A stretch of 64,000 bases of DNA from NCBI RefSeq assembly GCF_001550155.1, contig NZ_LRUF01000005.1, positions 62,001 to 126,000 of the forward strand, given 5' to 3'. Made by a program: the position numbers and the translations under genes. Position 1 is the stretch's first letter, and every line of letters starts with the position of its first letter. The stretch comes from Pseudoalteromonas arabiensis (GTDB lineage: Bacteria; Pseudomonadota; Gammaproteobacteria; Enterobacterales; Alteromonadaceae). Shown here one piece after another: positions 20,032 through 28,400 of the stretch. Below the pieces are notes generated by a model. It searched no databases, had not been told where the DNA came from, and saw nothing but the letters and a program-made list of their open reading frames with translations.

Positions 20032-21459
20032 ATGTCTGATTTAGTTTTTTCTGATTCGTTTATCGATGGTGACTTTTATTCTACGAGCCAGCGCTTTAGT
20101 GTAGATAACCCTGCAACCGGACAAGCAATTACTGATGTGTCTGATATTGATGAAGCTGGCGTTGAGCTGGCCATTAAAAGTGCTGACGAGGCATTTAGCA
20201 AGCTAAAACAAACAACGGCAACTGAGCGTAGTGAAACGTTGCGTCGCTGGTATGAGTTGGTTATTGAGCACAAACAGCAACTTGCTGAGCTGATGACCAA
20301 AGAGCAAGGCAAACCTTTAAAAGAAGCATTGGGTGAAGTGGAGTACGGTGCGGGCTTTATTAAATGGTTTAGCGAAGAAGCCAAGCGTAGTTACGGCGAC
20401 ACGATTCCTGCTACAGACAGCCAACATCGTCTATCAACCATAAAGCAGCCAATCGGTGTTGTTGCTGGTATTACACCGTGGAACTTCCCAATCGCCATGA
20501 TCACCCGTAAGGTTGCCCCTGCATATGCAGCGGGTTGTAGTTTTGTTATTAAGCCTTCTGAGCATACCCCTTTATGTGCAATTGCTTTGGCTTACCTTGC
20601 AGATAAAGCAGGGTTTGTAAAAGGGGCGTTAAATGTAGTGGTCTCAGAGAATGCAAAAATGGTTGGCGAAATCATGACTGAATCTGAGCGTGTACGTAAG
20701 TTCACATTTACAGGTTCAACCGCTGTAGGTAAGCAGTTACTTTCACAGTGCGCATCAACAATAAAGCAAACATCGATGGAACTTGGTGGTAATGCACCGT
20801 TTATTATTTTTGAAAATGCCGATTTAGATGAAGCTGTTGCTGGCCTTATGGGGGCTAAATTCAGAAACGCAGGGCAAACCTGTGTGGCAGCAAACCGAAT
20901 TTTTGTTCAGCGTTCAGTGCTAGAGACGGTGCTTGAAAAACTCACAGACAAAGTGGCTGAGTTAAAGGTAGGCAATGGCCTGGATGACGGGGTGGATATT
21001 GGCCCATTAATTTATCCTAAAGCAAAACAAAAAGTGCAAACACTTGTGCAAGATGCAGTAGATAAAGGGGCGTCATTAATTGGTGATAACAGCGAGCTTG
21101 AAGGTAGCTTTCAAGCGCCATTAATTTTAACTGATGTGACACCACAGATGGATATCTACCATGATGAAGTGTTTGGTCCTGTAGTAAGCATAATTGCTTT
21201 TGATGATGAACAAGAAGTCTTGCAGCTTGCTAACGATGTACCTTACGGTTTAGCTGCGTATTTTTACAGTGAAAATATCAAGCAAGTTTATCGCGTAAGC
21301 GAAGCACTTGAATACGGCATGATTGGTATTAATGAAGGCCTCATTTCAAACCCTGTTGCGCCATTTGGCGGTGTAAAGCAATCTGGCTTAGGCCGTGAAG
21401 GTGGTCATCAAGGATTAGATGAGTACCTTGAAGAGAAGTATCTTTGCATTAAGGTCTAA
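20032..21459 (+). CDS. gabD: NAD(P)-dependent succinate-semialdehyde dehydrogenase family
   Basis: The protein has 475 residues starting at the ATG at 20032, with TAGGAGG ideally placed; an upstream in-frame GTG lies inside the terminator. It is an aldehyde dehydrogenase closest in pattern to the GabD group, which oxidises succinate semialdehyde to succinate. Catalytic residues are Glu250 (MELGGNAP) and Cys284 (GQTCVAANR). The coenzyme region reads TPWNFPIAMITRK and FTGSTAVGKQL, and PFGGVKQSGLGREGG closes the protein. No gabT or gabP lies nearby, so the natural substrate is uncertain. It is probably monocistronic. Confidence 0.85.
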   Translation: MSDLVFSDSFIDGDFYSTSQRFSVDNPATGQAITDVSDIDEAGVELAIKSADEAFSKLKQTTATERSETLRRWYELVIEHKQQLAELMTKEQGKPLKEALGEVEYGAGFIKWFSEEAKRSYGDTIPATDSQHRLSTIKQPIGVVAGITPWNFPIAMITRKVAPAYAAGCSFVIKPSEHTPLCAIALAYLADKAGFVKGALNVVVSENAKMVGEIMTESERVRKFTFTGSTAVGKQLLSQCASTIKQTSMELGGNAPFIIFENADLDEAVAGLMGAKFRNAGQTCVAANRIFVQRSVLETVLEKLTDKVAELKVGNGLDDGVDIGPLIYPKAKQKVQTLVQDAVDKGASLIGDNSELEGSFQAPLILTDVTPQMDIYHDEVFGPVVSIIAFDDEQEVLQLANDVPYGLAAYFYSENIKQVYRVSEALEYGMIGINEGLISNPVAPFGGVKQSGLGREGGHQGLDEYLEEKYLCIKV

Positions 21460-21461
21460 TC

Positions 21462-21498
21462 TCGCGCGAAATAAATTTCACGCCTACACCGGTAGGCG
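21462..21498 (+). repeat. Single copy of a REP-like palindromic element
   Basis: CGCGCGAAATAAATTTCACG matches the core of the 61-bp tandem repeat at 24351. It is followed by the hairpin CGCCTAC-ACCG-GTAGGCG (21481-21498). The element begins three bases after the gabD-like stop codon. Confidence 0.65.
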
Positions 21499-21572
21499 TC
21501 ATGCTTGCATGGCGCGTTTAAATTTCTGCGCCAAACCAGTTTCACGCCGACACCTTCCCGTTTATTTCCGAT

Positions 21573-21594
21573 AAAATGATAGCGCTGTCATTTT
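21573..21594. promoter_or_regulatory. NagR-like operator before the hexosaminidase gene
   Basis: A 22-base near-perfect palindrome is centred on AGCGCT (AAAATGAT-AGCGCT-GTCATTTT), with one mismatched pair. A related site lies before the nagP-like gene at 24604. The length and even symmetry suit a LacI-family repressor such as the NagR proposed for GlcNAc regulons in Alteromonadales. It lies 93 bases before the start codon. Confidence 0.65.
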
Positions 21595-21686
21595 AGTTTT
21601 TATATGATAGGTATGAATAATAAACAAAAATGACAAGTAATACGGAAAAAATACCGTAAACTCAGGGCATAAACGAGGAGAAAGTA

Positions 21687-24335
21687 ATGGGTTTTAAAAA
21701 GTCTGCACTCGCTGCAATGATAATGGCAGCACCTATAATGGCAAACGCGGCACTCACACAGTCGCAGGTAAATCAGTTTGCTAAAGATACCGAGTTACTG
21801 TTTTCAGTTGAAGATAACTTTCGTAACAGAGACGCGGGCTTTTTAGGAAAAATCACCCTTAACAACCGCTCTGATGTTGCGTTACCTGCAGGCGAAAGTG
21901 ATTGGCAACTTTATATCCATTCGGTTCGTAAAATTTCAACAGAGCATGTCGCAGGCCTCAATGTTGAACATGTAAATGGTGACTTACATCGTCTTGTACC
22001 AACCAGCTCATTTAAAGGGTTAGCAGCAGGCGAAAGTTTAGATATTCCTTTCGATGCGCAAGTATGGATTGTTGCATACAGTGATTTTATGCCGCGTGCA
22101 TTTTTTGTGGCAGGTAAGAGTAAGCCAGCCATCTTTGCAAATACAGACACTGAGGACTTTAAAGAGTTTGTTACGCCATTCACTCGTGATAACCAACTAT
22201 ACCGTTACAACGAACCAAAAGATTTATCCGTTTTGGCAACGGCAAAAGTGCGTTTTGAAAGAATCCAAAAAGATAAAGTCGAAGTAAATAAAGACGATGC
22301 TTTAAAACGAATTATTCCAAAACCGCAAAAAGTTGATTTTAACCGTGGCACAACAACACTTAACAGTGATTGGCAAATTAGTTACCAAGGCCAGCTTAAA
22401 CATGAAGTCATGGTATTCATGCAAGACCTGCAAGATGACTATGGAATTAGTTTAAAAGCTCAACCTGACCATATAAACCTTGGCAAAGAAAAAATCATTC
22501 GCCTAAACGTTGACCCTGCTTTAAACACAGGTAAAGCAGAAAGTTATACACTGGAAATTGACGATGATGTCATTAATATCGTGGGCAGTGATAATGCCGG
22601 TGTATTTTATGCGATGCAAAGTGTATTAAACCTAATTCCAGCAGGCAGCAAAGACTCTGCAAATTTACCACAGCTTGAATTAGAAGATGCTCCGCGTTAT
22701 GGCTGGCGTGGCATGCATTACGATAACGGTCGTAACTATCATGGCAAAGAAGCCATGTTCAAACTTGTTGAGCAAATGGCTCGCTATAAAATGAATAAGC
22801 TACATTGGCACTTTTCTGAAGATGAAGGTTGGCGTCTTGAAATCCCAGGCTTACCTGAACTCACAGACGTTGGCGGTTATCGCTGTTTTGATTTAGAAGA
22901 GCGCGAGTGTTTATTAACGCAGCTTGGTACAGGGCCATTTAAATCAGGCTCTGGTAATGGCTACTTAAAACGTGATGAATTTGTTGAGCTATTAAAATTT
23001 GCCAAAGATCGCCATATTCAAATTATCCCAGAAGTTGAAGGGCCTGGTCATGCGCGTGCCTCAATTAAAGCGATGGAAGCGCGATACCATAACCTGCTTG
23101 AAGAAGCAGAAAAAACAGCTAAAAATAACATCAAGTCACAGTCAGCTAATAAGGAAATTCAAAATGTAGATATTGGCCCTGCAACACAATATTTATTGAC
23201 CGATCCTAAAGACACCTCTGTGTACATGACAGTTCAAAACTACAAAGATAACTCGATGAATGTATGTATGGACTCAACCTACGCATTCTTAGATAAAGTG
23301 ACCTATGAACTACAGCAGATGTACCGCGAAGCAGGTGTGCAGCTAAAAAATCTACACATAGGTGGTGATGAAGTCGGGGCCGGTTCGTGGATTGGCTCGC
23401 CGATTTGTCAGGCGCTGTTTGCTGATCCTAATAATGGTGTTGCTGGCCCTGCAGATTTAAAACCTTACTTTACTCAGCGTGTGGCGACCTTACTTGAGAA
23501 ACGTGGTATCTCTCCGGGTATATGGGAAGATGGCATCATGTATGATCGTGAAAACTCGTTTAAGCGTGATGAGTTTCCAAATAAAACCTTTACAGTTAAT
23601 ACATGGGATAACATCTGGGAGTGGGGTGTTGCAGATAGGGCGTATCGCTTAGCCAATGCCGGTTACCAAGTGGTGTTATCGCATGGTACGCATTTGTATT
23701 TTGATCACCCGTACGAGGCAAGCCCTGAAGAACGTGGTTATTACTGGGCAACCCGTTACACCGACACCAAAAAAGCGTTTAACTATATGCCAGATGATGT
23801 GTATGCCAATGCCGATTACACACGCACTCGCGAGCCAATTGTTAATCTAGAGGCGTTAGTTGGTCGCCCATTACCTAAGCTTGAAAAACCTGAGAATATT
23901 TTAGGCATGCAAGGTCAAGTTTGGTCAGAAACAATCCGTACCGAAGATCAAGTGCTAGCGATGATCTTCCCGCGTATTTTATCGGTTGCAGAGCGTGCAT
24001 GGCACAAAGCTGATTGGGAAGGGCAAAGCGTTGATAGTCAGAAACAAGCAAAAGATTGGGCTGAGTTTTCAAGTGCCGTTGGCTTAAAAGAGCTTGAAAA
24101 ACTAGCTCAAGGTGGCATTAATTTACATTTGCCTGTGCCAGGTGGAGTGATTGAAAATGGTAAGCTCTATGCCAACAGCGCATTTGCTTATTTGAGCATT
24201 GAGTACAGCCTTGATAACGGCCAAAGCTGGCAGTCTTATGCTGAGCCAGTAAAGGTTGATAGCAAGGCAAAAGTAGCTCTGCGCACTCGCTTAAATGAGC
24301 AGCAAACCAGTCGCGTTACTTTTGTTGGAGAGTAA
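21687..24335 (+). CDS. Secreted beta-N-acetylhexosaminidase (chitobiase), GH20
   Basis: This enzyme releases terminal N-acetylglucosamine from chitobiose and related chito-oligosaccharides. The 882 residues begin with a signal peptide (MGFKKSALAAMIMAAPIMANA). A chitobiase-type carbohydrate-binding domain (about 25-190), a GH20b domain (about 205-330), the catalytic barrel (about 335-790) and a C-terminal beta domain follow. The barrel starts at YGWRGMHYDNGRNYH; the catalytic Asp-Glu pair is Asp561-Glu562 in HIGGDEVGAGSW. The ribosome site CGAGGAGA is strong. The gene lies before the nagP-like transporter and both have matching operators, so the pair probably forms one GlcNAc regulon. Confidence 0.93.
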   Translation: MGFKKSALAAMIMAAPIMANAALTQSQVNQFAKDTELLFSVEDNFRNRDAGFLGKITLNNRSDVALPAGESDWQLYIHSVRKISTEHVAGLNVEHVNGDLHRLVPTSSFKGLAAGESLDIPFDAQVWIVAYSDFMPRAFFVAGKSKPAIFANTDTEDFKEFVTPFTRDNQLYRYNEPKDLSVLATAKVRFERIQKDKVEVNKDDALKRIIPKPQKVDFNRGTTTLNSDWQISYQGQLKHEVMVFMQDLQDDYGISLKAQPDHINLGKEKIIRLNVDPALNTGKAESYTLEIDDDVINIVGSDNAGVFYAMQSVLNLIPAGSKDSANLPQLELEDAPRYGWRGMHYDNGRNYHGKEAMFKLVEQMARYKMNKLHWHFSEDEGWRLEIPGLPELTDVGGYRCFDLEERECLLTQLGTGPFKSGSGNGYLKRDEFVELLKFAKDRHIQIIPEVEGPGHARASIKAMEARYHNLLEEAEKTAKNNIKSQSANKEIQNVDIGPATQYLLTDPKDTSVYMTVQNYKDNSMNVCMDSTYAFLDKVTYELQQMYREAGVQLKNLHIGGDEVGAGSWIGSPICQALFADPNNGVAGPADLKPYFTQRVATLLEKRGISPGIWEDGIMYDRENSFKRDEFPNKTFTVNTWDNIWEWGVADRAYRLANAGYQVVLSHGTHLYFDHPYEASPEERGYYWATRYTDTKKAFNYMPDDVYANADYTRTREPIVNLEALVGRPLPKLEKPENILGMQGQVWSETIRTEDQVLAMIFPRILSVAERAWHKADWEGQSVDSQKQAKDWAEFSSAVGLKELEKLAQGGINLHLPVPGGVIENGKLYANSAFAYLSIEYSLDNGQSWQSYAEPVKVDSKAKVALRTRLNEQQTSRVTFVGE

Positions 24336-24350
24336 TGTTTAAGGTATTTC

Positions 24351-24570
24351 GCGCCTATGTGGTGTGTTTTTAACGGTTGCACAGTGTGGCATCTTCGCGC
24401 GAAATAAATTCGCGCCTACGTGGTGCGTTTTTAACGGTTGTGCAATGTGGCATCTGTGCGCGAAATAAATTCGCGCCTACGTGGTGTGTTTGAACGGTTG
24501 CGCAATGTGGTATTTCGCGCGAAATAAATTTCACGCCTACGTGGTGTGTTTTTAACGGTTACACAATGTG
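24351..24570 (+). repeat. 61-bp tandem repeat, about 3.6 copies
   Basis: Units begin at 24351, 24412, 24473 and 24533 (spacing 61, 61 and 60) and the last is cut after 38 bases. Each starts with the element GCGCCTACGTGGTG, continues with TTTTTAACGGTTGCACAATG and ends with the palindromic core GCGCGAAATAAATTCGCGC that spans the join to the next unit. Copies differ at a few positions only. Confidence 0.85.
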
Positions 24571-24603
24571 TACCTGTGGGTGAGTTAAGCTCATAGCTAA
24601 AAG

Positions 24604-24627
24604 AAATATGTCAGCGCTGTCATTTTT
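24604..24627. promoter_or_regulatory. NagR-like operator before the GlcNAc transporter gene
   Basis: The palindrome is centred on AGCGCT with right arm GTCATTTTT and left arm AAATATGTC. It shares AGCGCTGTCATTTT exactly with the site before the hexosaminidase gene. It lies 98 bases before the start codon. Confidence 0.6.
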
Positions 24628-24724
24628 GTTGCGATAGTGTTATAAATATTTAATATCAATTTTATATAATTAATCTAAATGAGCAGCATTGCAGGGCCAA
24701 TGCCTGCTGTGATTGGGAAACACT

Positions 24725-26008
24725 ATGTCAGAAACGAATAAACAAAGTAGCTTAGTGCCAATGGCAATAGTGGCGACACTGTTTTTTATTTTAGGCTTTG
24801 CCACTTGGTTAAATGGCTCGTTAATGCCGTTTTTACAACAAATTTTACAGCTTTCACCGTTTCAGGCATCACTGATAATTTTCTCATTTTATATTGCAGT
24901 AACATTTACAGCGATCCCATCGGCGATGATCATTCGAAAAGTGGGCTATAAAAATGGCATGGCGCTGGGAATGGCAACCATGATGGTAGCAGGGTTATTG
25001 TTTATTCCTGCGGCTAAAACACAAGTGTTTGCACTGTTCTTATTTGCTCAACTTGTTATGGGCGCGGGTCAAACTTTGCTACAAACAGCCGTTAATCCAT
25101 ACGTAGTGAGAATTGGACCTGAAGAGTCAGCAGCAGCACGCGTGAGTGTCATGGGGATACTCAACAAAGGAGCTGGGGTTATTGCACCGATTGTCTTTAC
25201 CGCGCTGATTTTAAGTGATTTTACAGGGTTTGTTGATAAAGAATTAAGCCAAGCTGATATCGATGCCATGGCAAATGGTTTAATACTCCCTTATTTAGGA
25301 ATGGCGATTTTTATTGGTGTACTCGGTTTTGCCGTCACTAAAATGCCATTACCAGAGCTAATCGACGATGCTGATGAGCAAAAACCTGGGCAAGTAAAGG
25401 AAGCGCTGAGCCACCCAAGTCTTGCGTTAGGGATTGTTGCATTATTTGTTTATGTAGCTGTTGAAGTAATTGCTGGTGATACCATTGGCAGCTTCGCACT
25501 TTCATTAGGTGTTGAAAAGTATAGTGTTATGACTTCATACACCATGGGTTGCATGGTATTGGGTTACTTTTTAGGAATTTTATTAATTCCACGCATCTTG
25601 TCGCAGCAAGTTGCATTGACAATTTCTGCGATTTTGGGTTGTGCGCTCACAATAGCAATTGTTACAGTAAGCAATGAGTCTGTTTTTATTTCAACATTAC
25701 TAGGCCTAAAATCGGTACTTCCTGATACCTTATTACTCATCGCTGTGCTAGGCTTTGCTAATGCGATTGTTTGGCCAGCAGTGTGGCCGTTAGCATTATC
25801 AGGTTTAGGCAAACTAACGAGTGTAGGCTCGGGCTTGCTTGTGATGGGTATAGCTGGTGGTGCATTTGGCCCGTTATTTTGGGGTTTGGCAAGTGGCGGA
25901 GTTAAAAGTGCTGACGCCCAACAGGCAGCCTATATTGTGATGTTGCCTTGTTATTTATTTATCCTTTTCTATGCTTTAAAAGGGCATAAAATGAAAAGTT
26001 GGAAGTAA
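24725..26008 (+). CDS. nagP: NagP-like N-acetylglucosamine/sugar MFS symporter
   Basis: This is an inner-membrane sugar:cation symporter of the FucP/GluP major-facilitator group; in Alteromonadales this group includes the GlcNAc permease NagP. The ATG at 24725 (MSETNKQSS) is chosen because GGGA precedes it; 427 residues result. Twelve membrane helices can be picked out. Family signatures seen are FATWLNGSLMPFLQQILQLS in helix 1 and GAGQTLLQTAVNPYVVRIGP in helix 4. It lies downstream of the chitobiase gene with a matching operator. Specificity for GlcNAc is inferred from that context. Confidence 0.82.
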   Translation: MSETNKQSSLVPMAIVATLFFILGFATWLNGSLMPFLQQILQLSPFQASLIIFSFYIAVTFTAIPSAMIIRKVGYKNGMALGMATMMVAGLLFIPAAKTQVFALFLFAQLVMGAGQTLLQTAVNPYVVRIGPEESAAARVSVMGILNKGAGVIAPIVFTALILSDFTGFVDKELSQADIDAMANGLILPYLGMAIFIGVLGFAVTKMPLPELIDDADEQKPGQVKEALSHPSLALGIVALFVYVAVEVIAGDTIGSFALSLGVEKYSVMTSYTMGCMVLGYFLGILLIPRILSQQVALTISAILGCALTIAIVTVSNESVFISTLLGLKSVLPDTLLLIAVLGFANAIVWPAVWPLALSGLGKLTSVGSGLLVMGIAGGAFGPLFWGLASGGVKSADAQQAAYIVMLPCYLFILFYALKGHKMKSWK

Positions 26009-26090
26009 TAATAAGCTTAAGGTTAAGTTATACAAATACTAACCTTGAGCTGTGAAAAGCATTTCTAGTAAATAGAAATAATCCCGTGTG

Positions 26091-26118
26091 TAATGCCACC
26101 GAAAGGTGGCATTTTTTT
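26091..26118 (+). terminator. Rho-independent terminator after nagP
   Basis: A perfect 9-bp stem AATGCCACC/GGTGGCATT with a GAAA tetraloop is followed by seven T. Confidence 0.92.
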
Positions 26119-26133
26119 GTTTGAACTTCTTCT

Positions 26134-26212
26134 TTTCACGCGAAACAAGTTTTACGCTTACGTGGCGCATTTTGAAAATTTCACAATGAGAAGCGTTCGC
26201 GGGAAAATTTTA
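26134..26212 (+). repeat. Degenerate copy of the 61-bp repeat
   Basis: It follows the tandem unit over its whole length with drift: CACGCGAAACAAGTTTTACG, then CTTACGTGGCGCATTTTGAA, then TTTCACAATGAG. A second broken core, TTCGCGGGAAAATTTTAC, follows it. With the array at 24351 it brackets the nagP gene. Confidence 0.6.
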
Positions 26213-26287
26213 CAACGACAAGAATAAGCTTTATAAAGATAAAAATTCGGGATTAAAAGAAATAACAGAATTTACAAAGGAGAAAAG

Positions 26288-26364
26288 TGGGGCGACTGAT
26301 GGGGCTTGAACCCACGACAACCGGAATCACAATCCGGGGCTCTACCAACTGAGCTACAGCCGCC
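26288..26364 (-). tRNA. tRNA-His, anticodon GTG
   Basis: On the minus strand the 77 bases fold as a full cloverleaf: acceptor stem GCGGCTG/CAGTCGC with one G-U pair, D arm GCTC-AGTTGGTA-GAGC, anticodon stem CCGGA/TCCGG around TTGTGAT, and T stem GTGGG/CCCAT (one G-U pair). The extra 5' guanosine (position -1, base 26364) opposite C73 is the identity mark of tRNA-His. CCA is encoded at 26288-26290. Confidence 0.97.
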
Positions 26365-26395
26365 ACTGAGATACACCTCGATTGGTGTGGCGCGC

Positions 26396-26424
26396 ATATT
26401 ACATAATTAATATCACCTTGTGAA
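26396..26424 (-). promoter_or_regulatory. Predicted tRNA-His promoter
   Basis: Read on the minus strand, TTCACA, a 17-base spacer and TAATAT are followed by the GC-rich discriminator GCGCGCC, typical of stringently controlled stable-RNA promoters. The -10 ends about 30 bases before the tRNA. Confidence 0.65.
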
Positions 26425-26594
26425 GCCCTAAATAGAAAAAACTATAAAAAAGTTTCTTTGCTCAGAAAATTCAGAAATGCCCATGCAGTCAGTTGGCGTT
26501 CAGTTTTGCGGATTAGACTCTCGGCTTCTGCAATAGAGCAATCACTCATTTTTAATCAGTCTGTAATTTAATGATTTTTTAACCAAAGATCATA

Positions 26595-26600
26595 TATAAT
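26595..26600 (+). promoter_or_regulatory. Possible -10 element of the mscS promoter
   Basis: An exact TATAAT lies 40 bases before the mscS start. The matching -35 region is weak (TGATTT), so only the -10 is called. Confidence 0.4.
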
Positions 26601-26640
26601 TTACGCAGCGTTATGCTAAAAATGAACTTCAGGAGAGAAC

Positions 26641-27471
26641 ATGGATACTATAATGAACTGGATCAATGAGAATTCAGGTTTAATCATACATTACGCCATT
26701 CAGGGTGTGTTGGCGCTAATTATTTTCCTTATCGGTGGCCGTATCGCAAAATTTTGTGAAGGGTTAACTGAAAAAGCTTTCGACAAGAAAAAAGTCGATA
26801 AAGCGGTAGGTTCATTTGTAGCAAGCATTGTGTATGCGATCGTATTTGCTGCAACAATCCTAATGGCACTTTCGCAATTAGGTATTGAAACAACATCATT
26901 CATCGCTATTTTAGGTGCGGCTGGTTTAGCGGTCGGTTTAGCACTGCAAGGTTCATTATCTAACTTTGCATCAGGTGTACTGATCATTTTACTTCGTCCT
27001 TTCAAATCAGGTGACTACGTTGAAGCTGGTGGCAAAGCAGGTACGGTTAAAAAGATTGAGATCTTCTCTACAGAGTTACGCACGCCTGATAACAAAGTGA
27101 TTATCATGCCAAACTCAAAAATCATGGGCGATGCCATTATTAACTACTCACGCGAATCAACACGTCGTATCGATTTAGTGATTGGTGTTGGCTATGATGC
27201 AGATCTAAAAGAAGCAAAAGCAGTGCTAAAATCAGTGCTTGATAAAGAAGAGCGTTTACTTAAAGACCCTGCTTATACCGTTGCTGTGTCTGAACTCGCT
27301 GATTCAAGTGTTAATTTTGTGGTGCGTCCATGGGTCAATTCGTCTGATTACTGGCCGACCTACTTTGATCTTGTAGAAAACATTAAGATCGCATTAGATG
27401 ATGCAGACATCACTATCCCATTCCCGCAAATGGATGTTCATTTGCATAAAGAAGACGCAAGCGTCAAATAA
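26641..27471 (+). CDS. mscS: Small-conductance mechanosensitive channel MscS
   Basis: MscS is a heptameric inner-membrane channel that opens on membrane tension to release solutes during osmotic downshock. The 276 residues show three membrane helices; the pore helix TM3 reads LGAAGLAVGLALQGSLSNFASGVLIILLRPF with the Gly/Ala packing pattern. A beta domain follows (GDYVEAGGKAGTVKKIEIFSTELRT) and then the alpha/beta C-terminal part. AGGAGAG precedes the ATG. A DUF481 gene starts 23 bases downstream, probably in one transcript. Confidence 0.95.
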   Translation: MDTIMNWINENSGLIIHYAIQGVLALIIFLIGGRIAKFCEGLTEKAFDKKKVDKAVGSFVASIVYAIVFAATILMALSQLGIETTSFIAILGAAGLAVGLALQGSLSNFASGVLIILLRPFKSGDYVEAGGKAGTVKKIEIFSTELRTPDNKVIIMPNSKIMGDAIINYSRESTRRIDLVIGVGYDADLKEAKAVLKSVLDKEERLLKDPAYTVAVSELADSSVNFVVRPWVNSSDYWPTYFDLVENIKIALDDADITIPFPQMDVHLHKEDASVK

Positions 27472-27494
27472 AAAGCAGTAAAGGTTATTTTTTA

Positions 27495-28274
27495 ATGAAA
27501 TTAAAAGCTTTATCAATTCTAGTTGCAGCATCAGCTGCAACTAGCGCATTCGCAGCTGACGAAACTAAAACGTGGGATGTAACCAGCGAACTGGGTGCAA
27601 TTATCACTAGCGGTAATACTGAAACAACCACATTAAAAGGCGGTATTAAGGTATTACACAATCTTGAAAGCTGGAATAACGAATACAAACTTGACGGTCT
27701 TTATAAAGAAGATGAAGTTGAGAATGATGCGGGCGAAAAAGAAACGCAGCGTACTAATGAAAAGTACTCATTCTCAGCGCAAGGTAACTATAAATTAAAC
27801 GAAAAGCACTCACATTTATTCATCTACGGCTCGCACGTATCTGATTATTTTGGTGCATATCGTAACGAAACAGTTATCTCAGCAGGTTACGGTTTACGTT
27901 TAATTGATCGCTCAGACATGTGGCTGAACGCTGAAATTGGTCCAGGTTATAAATACTTCCAATACCCTGATGACAGCACTGAAATGGATGACAACGGTAA
28001 CTCACTTGCCGGTGAACGTGAAGGTGAAGTCATTGCGTTAGGTAAGGTTGATTACAACTGGCAAATTTCAGAAAGCGCACGTTTTACTCAGCTTGTATCT
28101 GTGGAATACGGTGATACAAATACCAAAACACGCTCTGAATCAGCTATTTTGGCGAAAATCAACGGCTCGCTACAAATGAAAGTGGCGTATAACATCATCC
28201 ACAACTCAGACGTAGCGGATGACAAAGAAAATACAGACACAGAAACATCAATAACACTAGTTTACAGCTTTTAA
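27495..28274 (+). CDS. DUF481 family outer-membrane protein (YdiY-like)
   Basis: The protein has 259 residues with a signal peptide cut after SAFA (MKLKALSILVAASAATSAFA-ADE). The mature part consists of alternating polar/hydrophobic strands ending in the aromatic residue of TSITLVYSF, as in outer-membrane beta barrels. GAIITSGNTETTTLKGG is the DUF481 start motif. The biochemical role is unknown; E. coli YdiY is acid-induced. It follows mscS closely, so an envelope-stress link is plausible but not shown. Confidence 0.85.
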   Translation: MKLKALSILVAASAATSAFAADETKTWDVTSELGAIITSGNTETTTLKGGIKVLHNLESWNNEYKLDGLYKEDEVENDAGEKETQRTNEKYSFSAQGNYKLNEKHSHLFIYGSHVSDYFGAYRNETVISAGYGLRLIDRSDMWLNAEIGPGYKYFQYPDDSTEMDDNGNSLAGEREGEVIALGKVDYNWQISESARFTQLVSVEYGDTNTKTRSESAILAKINGSLQMKVAYNIIHNSDVADDKENTDTETSITLVYSF

Positions 28275-28309
28275 CGTTTTTAATAGGTTAATTTACTAGA
28301 TTTGGTGAT

Positions 28310-28333
28310 AAAAGGGGCTCTAGCCCCTTTTTT
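28310..28333 (+). terminator. Rho-independent terminator after the DUF481 gene
   Basis: AAAAGGGGC-TCTA-GCCCCTTTTTT, an inverted repeat with a T run, lies 35 bases after the stop and before the polysaccharide locus. Confidence 0.88.
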
Positions 28334-28400
28334 ATTTTAATGTAATTAATGTATGATACACACCAATTTTTGTGTTGTAGTCTCAGGGAAATATCTACTC

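Noticed and set aside
24351..26212. Composite transposon around nagP because repeats lie on both sides
   Set aside because: No transposase, no terminal inverted repeats and no target duplications are visible; the repeats are small palindromic elements found elsewhere in the window.
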